Positions 48,270 through 60,700 of a stretch of DNA of 64,000 nt are shown here, piece by piece. Every line of letters starts with the position of its first letter. Within the stretch, counting starts at the first letter, position 1. The stretch covers positions 20,942,351 through 21,006,350 of the forward strand of contig NC_036451.1 in assembly GCF_002775205.1 (NCBI RefSeq). The letters are read 5' to 3'. The position numbers were made by a program, and so were the translations under genes. Origin of the DNA: Xiphophorus maculatus (lineage: Eukaryota; Chordata; Actinopteri; Cyprinodontiformes; Poeciliidae). The notes under the pieces were generated by a model. That model saw nothing but the letters and a program-made list of their open reading frames with translations. It was not told the origin of the DNA and ran no database searches.

Positions 48270-49224
48270 GCCTTACTGAATTTGACTAAATATGATAACA
48301 TTTGGTAGTTTGAAGTGTTAATAGAAGAAACACAAAAATACGTGGCTCAAAACTCTACTTGTTTTTTGATATAAAAACCTTAGGAACATGGGATTTCTTC
48401 ATATGTGTCGAGCCAGAAAGGTTTACGATGCTTCGCCCTGGTGCTTCATTAATCTGTCCTACATCCCTGTACGTTTGTGAAAAATATATTCTTCTTGTAA
48501 ATGAAAACCATATCTTAGTCATGCTACACAAGTAGCTCTGTGAAGTTGGTTCTGCATCTTTAAATGACTCAGATTTGCTGCTGCATGAGAGCAATGTTCA
48601 TCGGTCTGCAAAGCAATTAATCATGATACGTGTTTTGTGTTCTGGGGTCACGTAAGCACAATCTAGTGTTCACTTTAACAGTAATTTAGAGAATGTTAAA
48701 AAACAAAACTGAAAAAAAAACTATTGAGAGAGAGGATGTTTGATAAGAGCATTTTGGGAAGTATTTAGATTGTAATTTGCAGATGATGTTTCATGTTCCT
48801 CTCATTTCAAGACAATTGTATAACATCAAACCAAAGAGAGAAGGGAGAATGTTGCAAGATGCCGATAGATAAACTTTTCATTCTTTTAATGTAATAAAGA
48901 GCTTAGAATATGAACATTCATAGTCTTTAAATGGTTATTCATTTGTCAGACAATTTTTGCATTACCAATAAGTGACAACAGTTCAGCTCAAAGAACAAAG
49001 AGAAGAAAAAGGGGGAAAAAACACAGTTTCTCTTATGACAATATTTGATAAATTTAGTGATTTTGCTGAATAATATTTGTGTTAGTGGCTGGGAGATTTT
49101 TCTGCACAGTCATCATGTGCCTGTGTGTAGTTAAGCTCCACATAAAAGCCCTGTAAAGCACAACTCATGTCTTTCCAGTTTGACCGTGAGACTGCCAAAC
49201 ATTTAGCTTCAGCTTAATTAGAAT

Positions 49225-49830
49225 AATAATGTAGTCGTCTCCAATTCCAGTCCCTTTGAGCCGATCACCTTCGGCTTTAATTACAGCTCCAAGCCTTTCA
49301 GATTAGGTCTTTAATGCTATTGCACACCTAAAGATCTGATTCTCATCAGAGTTTTGTTTGTAAAATAGTTCAAGCTCAGTCAGATTGGATGCAGAGCTTG
49401 TTGTGAAAGCATTCTGACTTGAATTTATGTCTGGACTTTGACTTGGCCATCCTAGCTTATGAATATGATTTGATCTAAAACTTTGTAGCTTTGGTGTTAT
49501 GTTTAGGTCCTGCTGAAAGGTGAAACTCCTTCCTGGTCCTCTGGAGCTTTCTGACAGTTTTTCCTCCACGGATCTTCTACATTTAGCTCCGAGCATTTTG
49601 CATTCAACTCTGTCAAGCTTTAATTTCTCACACTCTCTCCAGTTTGGGTTGATATGTGACATTCAAAGCTTAAGATGTACTGTAGTATATAGTGCATAAT
49701 TCACATAGCTTTTGTATAGTCTTACCTTAATTTTAACTTGCTCAAATCTTTTTCTGTGACCTTCCTCTTTCTTTGTGATGCCATTTGTTGACTAATATGA
49801 AATTAGATCCAATCAATCTGACACCCAAAA
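49225..49830 (-). mobile_element. Decayed Tc1/mariner transposon
   Basis: The minus strand carries FQQDLN and, after a short gap, WPSQSPD, the conserved blocks of Tc1-like transposases. Plus-strand phrases such as 'ctcaagctcagtcagattggatg' and 'ggtctggactttgac'-like text belong to a widespread fish Tc1 family. Large parts are missing and the frame is disrupted. Termini were not resolved; limits are approximate. Confidence 0.7.
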
Positions 49831-50608
49831 CTAAAATCACGTAGTACAAATGTTTTTATTTGCAGCTGGTTTAATTGCCATGTATGTATTTTTCTATTCT
49901 CATCACAATTTTGGAGTATTTAGTGTCGATCTGTCAAATAAAACACGGTGAATGATTTTTGAAGGCACATGCCTGACATTCCTCCAGTTTTCTCAAGTTC
50001 CAGCTTGTTGAAACTCCTGCACAGTAAATCTCCTGGGTGCCTTTTGCCACTGGTGCACTTTGTGTCGTTGGGCCTGGCTCTGCTTTCCTGTCAACAGCTA
50101 ATCTCTGATTTAGTTTTTTCACAATCAGTATCGAAGGTGGAGGATTGAAAAGTGCACAAACTGGCAGACGAATTAGGGGAGATGCCGACAGGAAGCCTTC
50201 CAAAACTTTCATTCTTATTAAATACAGACAAGCAAGTCGAGAACGGAGGAACTTCATTTGACACAGAGGACTGTAGCGAAGCCAATAATGCTGTTTTATG
50301 TTGGCGTCCATCATATTAAATATCCATTATCACAATGTCTGAACTCTAAACAGGGATAGATAAAAGTAGGTTTTATCTTCCATGGATTACAAAGGTTAGG
50401 CTTGGTAAAGGGCTGGGCATGCAGGTACTCTCTGCAACATTTACACCACTTTCCCCTTTGCACAGTCTAAGGTGTGCTGTGAGTTTGAGTTGCCTGCCAG
50501 GCGGCCGACGCTGCAGACTTTGACTGTAAACAGACATTACAAAAACAAGAAGACTGTTGAGATAAGCGTATTTTTTTCTGCTGCTGCCCGTTTTTGCGCG
50601 CTTTAACC

Positions 50609-51447
50609 ATGTGGCTTTATAATTTTTTGCTGAGCTTTGACCTGAAGGGGCTTTTTTTGTTTGTTTTATCATTTCTTCTGATAGCTGATTACCTGAAGAA
50701 CAGGAAACCATCAAACTTTCCTCCTGGACCAAGAGCTCTTCCCTTCGTGGGAAATATCTTGACTTTGGACAGCAAGCATCCACACGTTTATTTCACCAAG
50801 GTATTGCTTTGTCTAAAGTTGTATCTTTGTTTGGCTAAATTCAGTGTGAAATGTGAATAAAAATGTTATTTTCAGGTGTCCTGATTTCTTTCTCTCTTCT
50901 TTGTGGGATTCAAACATTCCTACTGATGATAAATTCTGCTGTGAAATATTAAAGTTTCTAAATGTTCTTGTTACAACATTTTCAAAGGGCTGCTCTGATG
51001 AGAACCGCCCCCATTTCTAGGGTGGATGACGGAAATCAAATAATATATTAAAGAATGTCAGTAGTTGAATTACGCTTTAGGGAGGCTGGGAAGACAAGGC
51101 TGGCAAAAAAAAATGACAGAAGTTAAATTTTAACTAAGGAAAGAATGGGTAGATACATAGCCAAGCAAATAGGTGTTGCAATTTCTTCTCATTTTTTCTT
51201 TTTTTAAAATTCACAGTAAAAATACATTGCGTTAAAAAAATTTTCACATATTTTGTTGTTTGTCAAGGGCTGCACAGTGGTTGGTAGCACTGTTGCCTTG
51301 CAGCAAGAAGGTCCTGGGTTTGATTCCCGGCCCTGGGTCTTTCTGCATGGAGTTTGCAGGTTCTCCCTGTGCATGTGTCAATACTCCGGCTTCCTCCCAC
51401 AGTCCAAAAACATGACAGTTAGGTTAATTGGTCTCTCTAAATTCTCC

Positions 51448-51538
<91 letters not shown>

Positions 51539-54500
51539 GTTGTTTGTCCTGTATGTCTCTGTGTTGCCCTGCGACAGACTGGCGACCTGTCCAGGGTGAC
51601 CCCGCCTCTCGCCCAGAACGTTAGCTGGAGATGGGCACCAACACCTCCCGACTCCACTAGGAACAAAGGTGTTAGAAAATGGATGTATGGATGAATTGTT
51701 GTTCGTCAATTTGCCACATTAAAATTTTTCAAATGATTAAATTTAAGGAAAAAGGTAACCTGCATACATAAAAATGTGGTAAAGTGATTATTTCATCTGT
51801 GATCGAATCATCACAGATTAAATCTGTGCTTATCTTATCTTCCTCTAAGATAAGCACAGCTCAGAGGATAAATTAACTTACCTCTTGGTTAATTAACTGT
51901 AATTAACTAGTTTTCTCTTTTTTTTGGAAAGATACATCAATAATGACAGTCCACTAAATTTTCTCCTAAAGTGAATCTCTAATTTATCCATGGAATCACA
52001 TAAGGACCCAGATCAACAACTAAAATACTGCAGGCCACAATTTCCTCAGTTAAGATTCAAAAACAGCATCTAGAAAAAACTTCAGTGGAGGAAAATGGAC
52101 TTACATTTACCACAAACTATCTTAACATCCAAGAGTTTGGAGAAAAAATGTTGTATACTGACAAGACAAAGTGGAATCCCTTTGTAAACTGTACATCTTG
52201 TCACATCTGGCAAAAAATATTAAAACACAGTGGTGATAAGTGCAATGATTGGAGGCCCTTTTGTTGTTGCTGTTACCCATAAAATGTCTTTTACGCCCAC
52301 ATATTAAAAAAAAATGGAAAGAATGAAGTCGATAACTGTTTGGGTGTCTAGAAGACACCGTACATACTAACCTGTTATATTCTCTGCAGCTGGCTGACCT
52401 CTATGGCAGCATCTTCAGAGTCCGCCTCGGCTGGGATACGTTGGTGATTGTGAGCGGCCACAAGATGGTGAAAGAGGCCATTGTGACGCAAGCTGAGAAC
52501 TTTGTGGACCGGCCGTACAATGCAGTCGCTGACAGGTTTTACGCTGAGCCCTCAGGTGTGGAAACATTTTGGTTTCGTTGGACAGACATGGGTTGTATGA
52601 GGCTTTAACATTTTCATGCCTGCATGCTTATTTCTAGTTGGTCTATTCTTGAGCAACGGTGAAAAATGGAAGAGACAGCGACGTTTTGCTTTGGCTACCT
52701 TACGTAACTTTGGTCTGGGGAAGAACATGCTGGAGCTCAGCATCTGTGAGGAGATCCGACACCTGCAGGAGGAAATAGAGAGTGAGAAAGGTGGGTTACA
52801 TTCACTGTGAAATACATCACACCGTGGCTCTTTTTTGAACCGGGCTTTTCTCTTCATCAGGTAAACTTTTCAGCCCTGCCGGCCTCTTCAACAACGCTGT
52901 GTCCAACATCATCTGCCAGCTTGTCATGGGGAAAAGATACGACTACACTGACCACAAGTTTCAGACGATGCTGAAGTACATGTCTGAGGTGATCTGGCTG
53001 GAGGGGAGCATTTGGGGTGAAGTAAGTTCAATAACCCCGATGGAGGACCACTCTGTGTCACATACCGCGATGTGAGAGGTGTATTATAAAAGAGGATATG
53101 TGATATTTGTCTTTATTGTCATCTTTTTATTTTGTCTTCAAACAGCTCTATCAGGCATTCCCCAGCGTGATGAAATATTTGCCAGGTCCTCACAACAAAA
53201 TCTTCAGGATTTACACCAGCATACAAGATTTCCTTCATGAGGAAATACAAGAGCACAAGAAGGATTTGGACCACAACAACCCTAGAGACTACATTGACTC
53301 TTTTCTCATTGAGATGGAGAACGTATGTAACCAATCAGAGTTATTTCACTCTCAAACACATCCCATTTCATTCTGCCATCATTAAGCAACTTGTCTTTTG
53401 TACATTTCTGTGCAGCAAAAAGACTCCAACCTGGGCTTCACAGAGAGCAACCTGGCTTTCTGCTCTCTTGACCTCTTCCTAGCAGGAACAGAAACAACAG
53501 CGACCACGCTGCTGTGGGCTTTGATTTTCCTCATTAAAAACCCCGATGTCCAAGGTTGGTGGAAGGCTCGGCTCTCTAAAGTGATTACAGCTTTGCTTAA
53601 AGTTAGCATGTTTTTTATATTGTAAAAGTGCCCCAATTAATTTTTGTTGTATGACACACAACAATAAAGTATTATCTTGAGCACAAAACTCCAGGTCATA
53701 TGGCACGGATGTCAGTTTCATAAATATTTCTGAACAACTGTAATAAAGAAAAGTTTGGGTTGGATAGAGCATTGACCTGTGGTTACCATGGATTAATTTC
53801 GCTCACCTAATGTAAAAACTAGAGGAGCACCGATTGTAGTTTTCTGGTTGATCACCGATCACCAATCTTTTAAAAAGTTTAACCTGCCAATTCCGATTTT
53901 GGCCAATACCAATTTTTTTCTCTGAAATGTTATTCAATATAGTAAGAAAGTCGTTTAATTGGCAACAGTGGAGTCACTATTGTTAATTGTAAACGTGCAG
54001 CTATATCTTGGAGGGAGTGTCTGTCAGTCAAACCTTTCTCACCAGAGAGCAAAAGAGGATAGTGGTTGATTCTTAGACTTTCGCCAAGCTAGATAAGATC
54101 GGTGGATAAGATCGGCTCCGTGTGTAAAAATCAGCCGATCACCGATCTCCCAAAATTAGGAAGATCGGCTCCGATAAATCGGTGCACCCCTAGTAAAAAC
54201 CCATTTCTTACATACTGTTACTTTGTTTCTTTTTTTTTTGCTTGTTTTTTATATTTATGCTGTTGCTAATTTTAAACTGACTGAATACATGAAGGACAGA
54301 CAGACAGGTAAGTTGAGGTAGGAGTGATGCAAAGTTCAAGGAGAGTACATCAGAGACCAGCTCTGATGCAAAACAGAATCAATGTTTGTTAGTGAGGCAG
54401 GAACAGGTGGAACCATGACGAGGACCGGGGAGATTTGACAGAAAGATAGCTGCATATATGCTGAATCATATATGGCTGAGAGAGATGTAAGCAAAAACTA

Positions 54501-55643
54501 TCTTTGTTGTTACAGAGAAAGTCCAGGCAGAGATTGATAAAGTGATCGGACAGAGTCGCCAGCCCTCCATGGCCGACAGACAGAACCTGCCGTACACTGA
54601 TGCTGTGATCCATGAGATCCAGAGGATGGGGAACATTGTTCCACTGAACGGATTCAGGGTCGCTGCCAAGGATACAACTCTGGGTGGTTACTTCATACCA
54701 AAGGTAAATTTACTGAGCAGCTAATAAGCAATAAGCATTTAGGTAAAAGTGTTAATTCTAGTTTTGCTTTGTTCTATTTAGTGAATTTTGATGTTTTTAG
54801 GGAACATCTGTGATGCCCATGTTGACATCCGTCCTGTTTGACAAAACTGAATGGGAAACTCCAGACACCTTCAATCCCGGACACTTCCTGGATGCCAATG
54901 GGAAGTTTGTGAAGAGAGAAGCATTCCTCCCGTTCTCTGCAGGTACAGCACTCACGTTTCTGAGTCAAGAGTTTCCAAACTTCCAAAGCAGAATTACTGG
55001 CATCACCACAAAATGTAAGAATGACTACATGTGGCACTACTTAAAGGGAAATAAAAAGGCTTTCTAAACAAGATGTTGTTTTAACAACAGCTGAAAAATA
55101 ATCAACCAAACTCAAATATCCTCACTTTTCGCTAAGCTTAGTGCAAGTACAGTCTTACAAAAAAGGGTTTAGGTTGAAAGTGATTCAAAGATCCTCAGAA
55201 AGCAAGACACAGGAATTAGTAACCCTGTCTTTACAGAGATCCTAGAGCCCATTCCCAGCCACAGGGTAAAGCTAATTAATCTAAGTCCAGTTCCTCAATT
55301 TTAAAAGAGAAAGCACTTACATAGTTGACAAGTGCTATACGATCTGAATAGTTGGCAAAAAAGATGTCAGAAACTGGCTTTAAAAAAAATAAATTTCCAC
55401 TGGGAACCACATAACTTAATCAAGAATATATATAGTTATGCTTTACGTGTCTGTGTTCATTGTGCAGGAAAACGTGTGTGTCTTGGTGAAAGCCTCGCTA
55501 AGATGGAGCTGTTCCTGTTTTTGGTCGCCTTACTGCAGAAATTTTCTTTCTCTGTTCCTGATGGAGTTGAGCTGAACACTGAAGGAATCACCGGAGCGAC
55601 GCGCGTACCTCACCCCTTCAAAGTGTCCGCTAAGGCTCGCTGA
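50609..55643 (+). CDS. Gene H: cytochrome P450 family 2 (CYP2N-like), complete
   Basis: Nine exons encode 497 residues: 50609-50800, 52390-52555, 52638-52790, 52861-53021, 53146-53322, 53416-53554, 54516-54703, 54801-54942 and 55468-55643 (stop TGA). All introns are GT-AG. The ATG in AACCATGTGG matches gene I exactly in position; upstream in-frame sequence has no ATG. Motifs: anchor, PPGP 38-41, AGTETT 306-311, EIQR 363-366, and heme loop [10 protein letters not shown] with Cys444. Exons 2 and 3 are each three bases longer than in genes A-G. Residues MWLYN and the [12 protein letters not shown] block recall fish CYP2N, whose known members oxidise arachidonic acid. Exon 7 differs from gene I at 2 of 188 bases. 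Intron 1 has a SINE-like insertion and intron 6 a hAT element. Confidence 0.96.
51267..51695 (+). mobile_element. tRNA-headed SINE-like element in gene H intron 1
   Basis: The head has an A-box-like word (CAGTGGTTGG) and a B-box-like word (GGTTTGATTCC), followed by a conserved body and a (GT)n tract (51452-51535). Direct repeats of 14 bases with one mismatch flank it (51253-51266 and 51696-51709), as expected for LINE-mediated insertion. It ends in a 'ggatgtatggatga' tail. Confidence 0.75.
51452..51535. repeat. (GT)n microsatellite inside the SINE-like element
   Basis: About 84 bases of GT. The sister copy at 58265 has only a short GT run at the same site, so the tract expanded here. Confidence 0.95.
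51825..51858. repeat. Perfect 13-bp hairpin in gene H intron 1
   Basis: Arms 51825-51837 and 51846-51858 are perfect around an 8-base loop. Confidence 0.75.
53820..54192. mobile_element. hAT-like MITE, 373 bp, with exact 8-bp target duplication, gene H intron 6
   Basis: The ends are TAGAGGAGCACCGAT and ATCGGTGCACCCCTA, inverted relative to each other. Exact 8-bp direct repeats GTAAAAAC flank it (53812-53819 and 54193-54200). It is the same family as the element at 25653-26238 in gene D intron 1. There is no coding capacity. Confidence 0.9.
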
Positions 55644-57727
55644 CAGATCCGCCATTACTGTTTGTTCTCAAGAGAAGAATAAGTACAATGTAGAAAAAAG
55701 CTCTTAAACGTCTTAGCAGTGCTTCTTGTTCGGCAAGACTCTGATTGTATGCATCTCTACTTTATAATCTGGGTGACGGTTTTACGTAACAATATGTGTT
55801 ATTAGCAAACAATGCAACACACTGTGACCTGCTGACTCCTACTGGGAGTTCAGGAGCAAGAAATCCTAGATGGCAGACAAAAAACAATTCACAAGACATT
55901 AAAATACTCCAGTTGATTGCAAAATAAGACAACTTATCAAATTGTGATGTAAAGATTTACAAGCATGTAATTTGATATGTTTCCCACTGCGTTGAATTAA
56001 TAAAGCAGAAAGATGAAACGTCTGTCATTTTTAATTGTAAATATTGTTAGGTTTTTAAAGATTGGTAAACTCCTTGGTCGTACACCACACTCCAAACTCA
56101 TTGGCACTCCTGGTGAAGATGTGTAATAGATGATCTCACAAAAATGTTTTAAAAGTGTTTCAAATTACTGCTTTTTGATGTATTTGTACTTTTCAATCAG
56201 GACTTCAACAACAGCAGCTCAGAGGCAGCAATTATAAAATCAGGCATATATCTCAACAGTGATGCAGCAAAAACGCTGCCCAAACATTACCGGATCTCAG
56301 TGTTGTGCCTGATCACTGCATTTTTATTGAGAGACCATAATAATAGGCATTAATTTCCACTTATAAATGTGTTCAAATTTTACTTGGTGCTCTGAGACTA
56401 CATTGTGTCGTTTGGCAACCTTGAATGTGGACAAAGAAAGGTCACACGTGGCGGTCGTCAAGGACCCATTCCTGGGCCACTTTTGTTGTTTGCTGAAACA
56501 ATACGTTTCTGACGCCACATAACCACATTTCCTTACGGTCACTTAGTGGAAGATTTTCTGAATCTGGATAAATATCTTAATCTCATCGCAGAAGAGACAA
56601 CCAACTTGTTTCCCTCCTCTCCAGAAAAATCTATTAAAAGCTGTTTGGTATGCCTGAATCCTTGGTTATGGACTCAGATCTTAATTTTAAAGCTCACATA
56701 ATGTTTGTCACCAGGGGCACCGCTAGGAATCTTAGGCCCCATGAGAAAAAAAATGAAATTTCACACCTGCTGTTTCAGTTTCTTGAGTCTATCTGATCCA
56801 TCAAAAGCATCAGAATTTTAAAGGCTTGCAACTGCCTTGCTTTTGTTGGTTTCATTCGTTTTGCTTTCGTTAACATCATGTAATCTGTTAGATTACATTA
56901 AAGTAACTTAAAGATTTTTTATTATTATTTGCATCGTGAACATTGTTCATGTACCAGTCATGTGTAAAGCACAATATATTACTGTTAACATAAGGGGAAT
57001 GCTTTTGAGAGAATTGGATAATCTATTGTCCACATTAAAAAAAAAGAATTTGAATATAGAAACATGTAATACTTTTGTTGCCTAAACAAAATTAGATTTA
57101 TGATTGTGTGGAGTTAACATTGTCTTATTATGAATTATAATGTATGAACTGCTGGAGAGTAAGGGTTCTCCTTTGTCACTCACACAGAAATATGTCCAAG
57201 ATTTCAGAAAGTAGCAATGTGTTTTGCACTTTGGAACATTTAAATAAATTGAACATGGTATAATTTCTGTGTGGAAAAAGGTAAAACAAAAAAAAGAGAG
57301 ATAAATGTCCATGTCCATGGTTCAGCTGCCTAATGAAGTGCTTTGTACATTCAATTTTTTCAAGGATTTCCACTCTAACACTTATATATTTCCCCAAAAT
57401 TCATGAACAGATTCAAATTCACAAAGGATTTTAGCACAATTGCAGACACACCCTGAAATCCCACGAGAGAGAGATTACAGCTGGTTACATCACGCATGTA
57501 CTGTACAACGGATGTTGATGGAGAGGCAGGTGGGAGTGGTCTACAGAGTATTATGTAACTCCTACTTTTTACTGAAACTCAGAAACTTTGTATGTTTCAG
57601 TAGTCAGACAAGCACTGACTTGCCTAAGTCAAGATATTTCAGACAATTCTCAACAGACTGTATAGAAACAGCGGGTGGAAAACCCAAAGGGCATTTCTTC
57701 TTCTGCTGCCTGTTTGGATCTTCAACC
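55644..57727. other. Intergenic H-I
   Basis: AATAAA at 55999-56004 probably ends gene H. A short repeat-like phrase 'ccaggggcaccgctagg' is at 56712-56728. The 5' flank of gene I is open upstream of its ATG for about 290 bases, but without coding similarity. No other gene is seen. Confidence 0.6.
55999..56004 (+). promoter_or_regulatory. Poly(A) signal of gene H
   Basis: AATAAA about 355 bases after the stop codon of gene H. No better hexamer was noticed nearer. Confidence 0.4.
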
Positions 57728-60700
57728 ATGTGGCTCTATAATGTTTTTCTGAGTTTGGACCTCAAGGGGATTCTTTTGTTCATGTTTTTCTTCCTTTTGA
57801 TAGCCGACTTCATTAGGAACCGGAAACCAGCAAACTTTCCTCCAGGACCGAAGGCTCTCCCCTTTGTGGGGAACATCTTAAGTTTGGACACCAAACATCC
57901 CCATGTTCATTTCAGCAAGGTATGGATTATGAAGACATAATTTACGAAAATATTTTAACTTGAAGGCTTGAAAATAAGATAAATATGCCTGCAGAAATTT
58001 CCTGTGAGTGGCGTGCATATTTTCAGAAATGATAATTTCAGCTAAGAAATAAGAAATCATTTTAATTTGTTTAGATGCCTCTTGTGGTAACATCTGTATG
58101 AATGTAGCAAAATCTGTCTTCAAAATATTTTAAAACCACATTACGTAATAACCAACACAAAATGTAATAAAATACTTCCTGCACATGTATCATTAATACA
58201 TTTTGTGCCGATTATTACAAAATGTGGAAGAGAAGCATTTTTTTGAAATGACAATAATGTGGCAGGGGCTGCACAGTGGCGCAGTTGGTAGCACTGTTGC
58301 CTTGCAGCAAGAAGGTCCTGGGTTCGTTTCCCGGCCGGGGTCTTTCTGCATGGAGTTTGCATGTTCTCCCTGTGCATGCGTGGGTTCTCTCCGGGTACTC
58401 CGGCTTCCTCCCACAGTCCAAAAACATGACTATTAGGTTAATTGGTCTATCTAAATTCTCCCTAGGGGTGTGTGTGTGTGAATGGTTGTTTGTCCTGTAT
58501 GTCTTTGTGTTGCTCTGCGACAGACTGGCGACCTGTCCAGGGTGTACCCCGCCTCCCGCCTGGAACGTAGCTGGAGATAGGCACCAGCAACCCTCCCGAC
58601 CCCATTAGGGACAAAGGGTGAACAGAAAATGGATGGATGGATGGAATAATGTGGCACATTGGGTTCATCCTAATTATACTTTTGATGTTACATTGCTAAT
58701 ACTGTCGGTATTTAATTTGAAATTTTGGTCAATAATGGGTGATCCTTTGGTCATCTTTTTTCCTTTCAGACTCAGGCAGAAGCTTCGGCATTAACCTCCT
58801 AGTCAAACTATTCAAAATATATTGAAGGATTTTACTGCATTTTGCGTCGACTATTACTCATTGCGGTACTGTTGTTTTCTTCCATTTTAAAACCCAATTT
58901 TATTTCATTATTACATATTGCAGCTTTACATAAAGCAATGTTGCAGGTTACCTTCATCATTCAGAATTACATTCAGGATCTACAGCAAAGTCTCAAATGG
59001 CAAAATCAAATGTTGGTTTTTATTTAAAGACATAAACTGCACGACGTGATTTTAATGAAAACATGTATAAGTAGCTGGTGGCAACATCTGGCTAAACTGT
59101 AACGGCACAAGCATATATTTTCACATGGTAAACTGTTTTATACAGTAACTCTGCCTGCTGCACTTTGACCTGTAGCCTTATTTGTTTCCATTTTAACTTT
59201 GTGAAATACGTCCACAGCTGGCTGACATCTATGGAAACGTCTTCAGCTTGCGTCTTGGCAGGCAGTCCTTGGTGATTGTGAGCGGCTACAAGATGGTGAA
59301 AGAGGCCATCGTGGGACAAGCTGAGAACTTTGTGGATCGGCCACTTAATGCAATCGGTGACAGGTTTTACCCTAAACCTTCAGGTGTGAAATCAGTTTCT
59401 ATTTCTCGGTGCACACTACCTTTTAAACTGCTAGCATGAAAGGCTTCTGTTTAAATATTTGTGGACTTGTATCTAGATGGTCTTTTTTTAAGCAATGGAG
59501 AGATATGGAAGAAACAGAGACGTTTTGCTTTATCTACTTTACGCACCTTTGGTCTGGGCAAAAACACCCTGGAGCTCAGCATCTGTGAGGAGGTCCGACA
59601 TCTGCAGGAGGAAATGGAGAGTGAGAAAGGTGGGTTAGATACACTGTAAAGGTCACTTTACTGATATTAATGTGCAAGGCTGATTTTTTTAATATGTATA
59701 TTCTTCAAAACTCCTCTTCAGGTAAACCCTTCAGCCCAGCAGGCCTCTTTAACAATGCCGTCTCCAATATTATCTGCCAGCTTGTTATGGGAAAAAGATT
59801 TGACTACAATGACCACAAGTTTCAGACGATGCTGAAGTGCATATCTGAAGGTGTTAGGCTTGAAGGAAGCATATGGGGTCAGGTAAGCCTGTTAACTCTG
59901 AATGAAGCTGCTCTGTATCACTGATTCTGACGGGTGAGATTTTTATCATGATGGGTTGGTTGTTTTATCATTTCTGTCAATACAAACAGCTTTATGACGC
60001 ATTTCCTCAAGTGATGAAATATCTGCCAGGTCCTCACAACAAAATCTTTAGCAATTATAACGCAGTAAGAGAGCTCCTTCTTGAGGAAATCCAAAAGCAC
60101 AAGAAGGATCTGGATCCCAGCAACCCCAGAGACTACATCGACACTTTCCTCATTGAAATGGAGAACGTAGGTAGACCATCCACCACTGAAGCTGTTCCAC
60201 TTTAACCAAAACGATTTCTGTCGAGGATCGAATCATTAACCAACGTGTTTATATGTTGGTGCAGCACAAAGACTCTAACCTGGGCTTCACAGAGAGCAAC
60301 CTGGCTTTCTGCTCCTTCGACCTCTTCACTGCAGGAACAGAAACGACAGCCACCACATTGCTTTGGGCTTTGCTTTACCTAACAAAATACCCTGAAGTTC
60401 AAGGTGAGTGACTTTCTACAGCGCCTTTCAAAAGTAACAACACACCTTGAATGTCTCACATTTTGTCACATGGCGACCACAAACACTGCAACCACAAACT
60501 TTAGGGACATAATGTGTTGAACCTACATCACTAAAAAAGGCAAAAAAAATCCCTTCAGATTTCCAGTTTTAATAAAACAATAATGGGCAGAGTTTTTAGT
60601 TGCTATATTTACTAATCTGACTTCCAGCTGCACTCGCAGCGAAAGGCAGTTTGACTAATTTGATATGAATACAAACGGATGCTACACTTAGTAGCATCCG

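Larger units (their letters stand above)
48135..50608. other. Intergenic G-H
   Basis: It holds the poly(A) signal of gene G, a decayed Tc1-like element (49225-49830) and the 5' flank of gene H. A 126-codon open stretch on the minus strand near 49934-50314 has no recognisable domain and is probably chance. Confidence 0.6.

Noticed and set aside
49934-50314. 126-codon open frame on the minus strand between G and H
   Set aside because: No recognisable domain, AT-rich intergenic position and no splice or promoter context. Most likely chance.
51267-51360. Possible tRNA gene (A- and B-box-like words)
   Set aside because: The boxes head a 430-base SINE-like element with target duplications; no cloverleaf or anticodon stem is apparent.
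57440-57727. N-terminal extension of gene I of about 96 residues
   Set aside because: The frame is open by chance upstream of the ATG. Gene H lacks it, and the extension would bury the membrane anchor.
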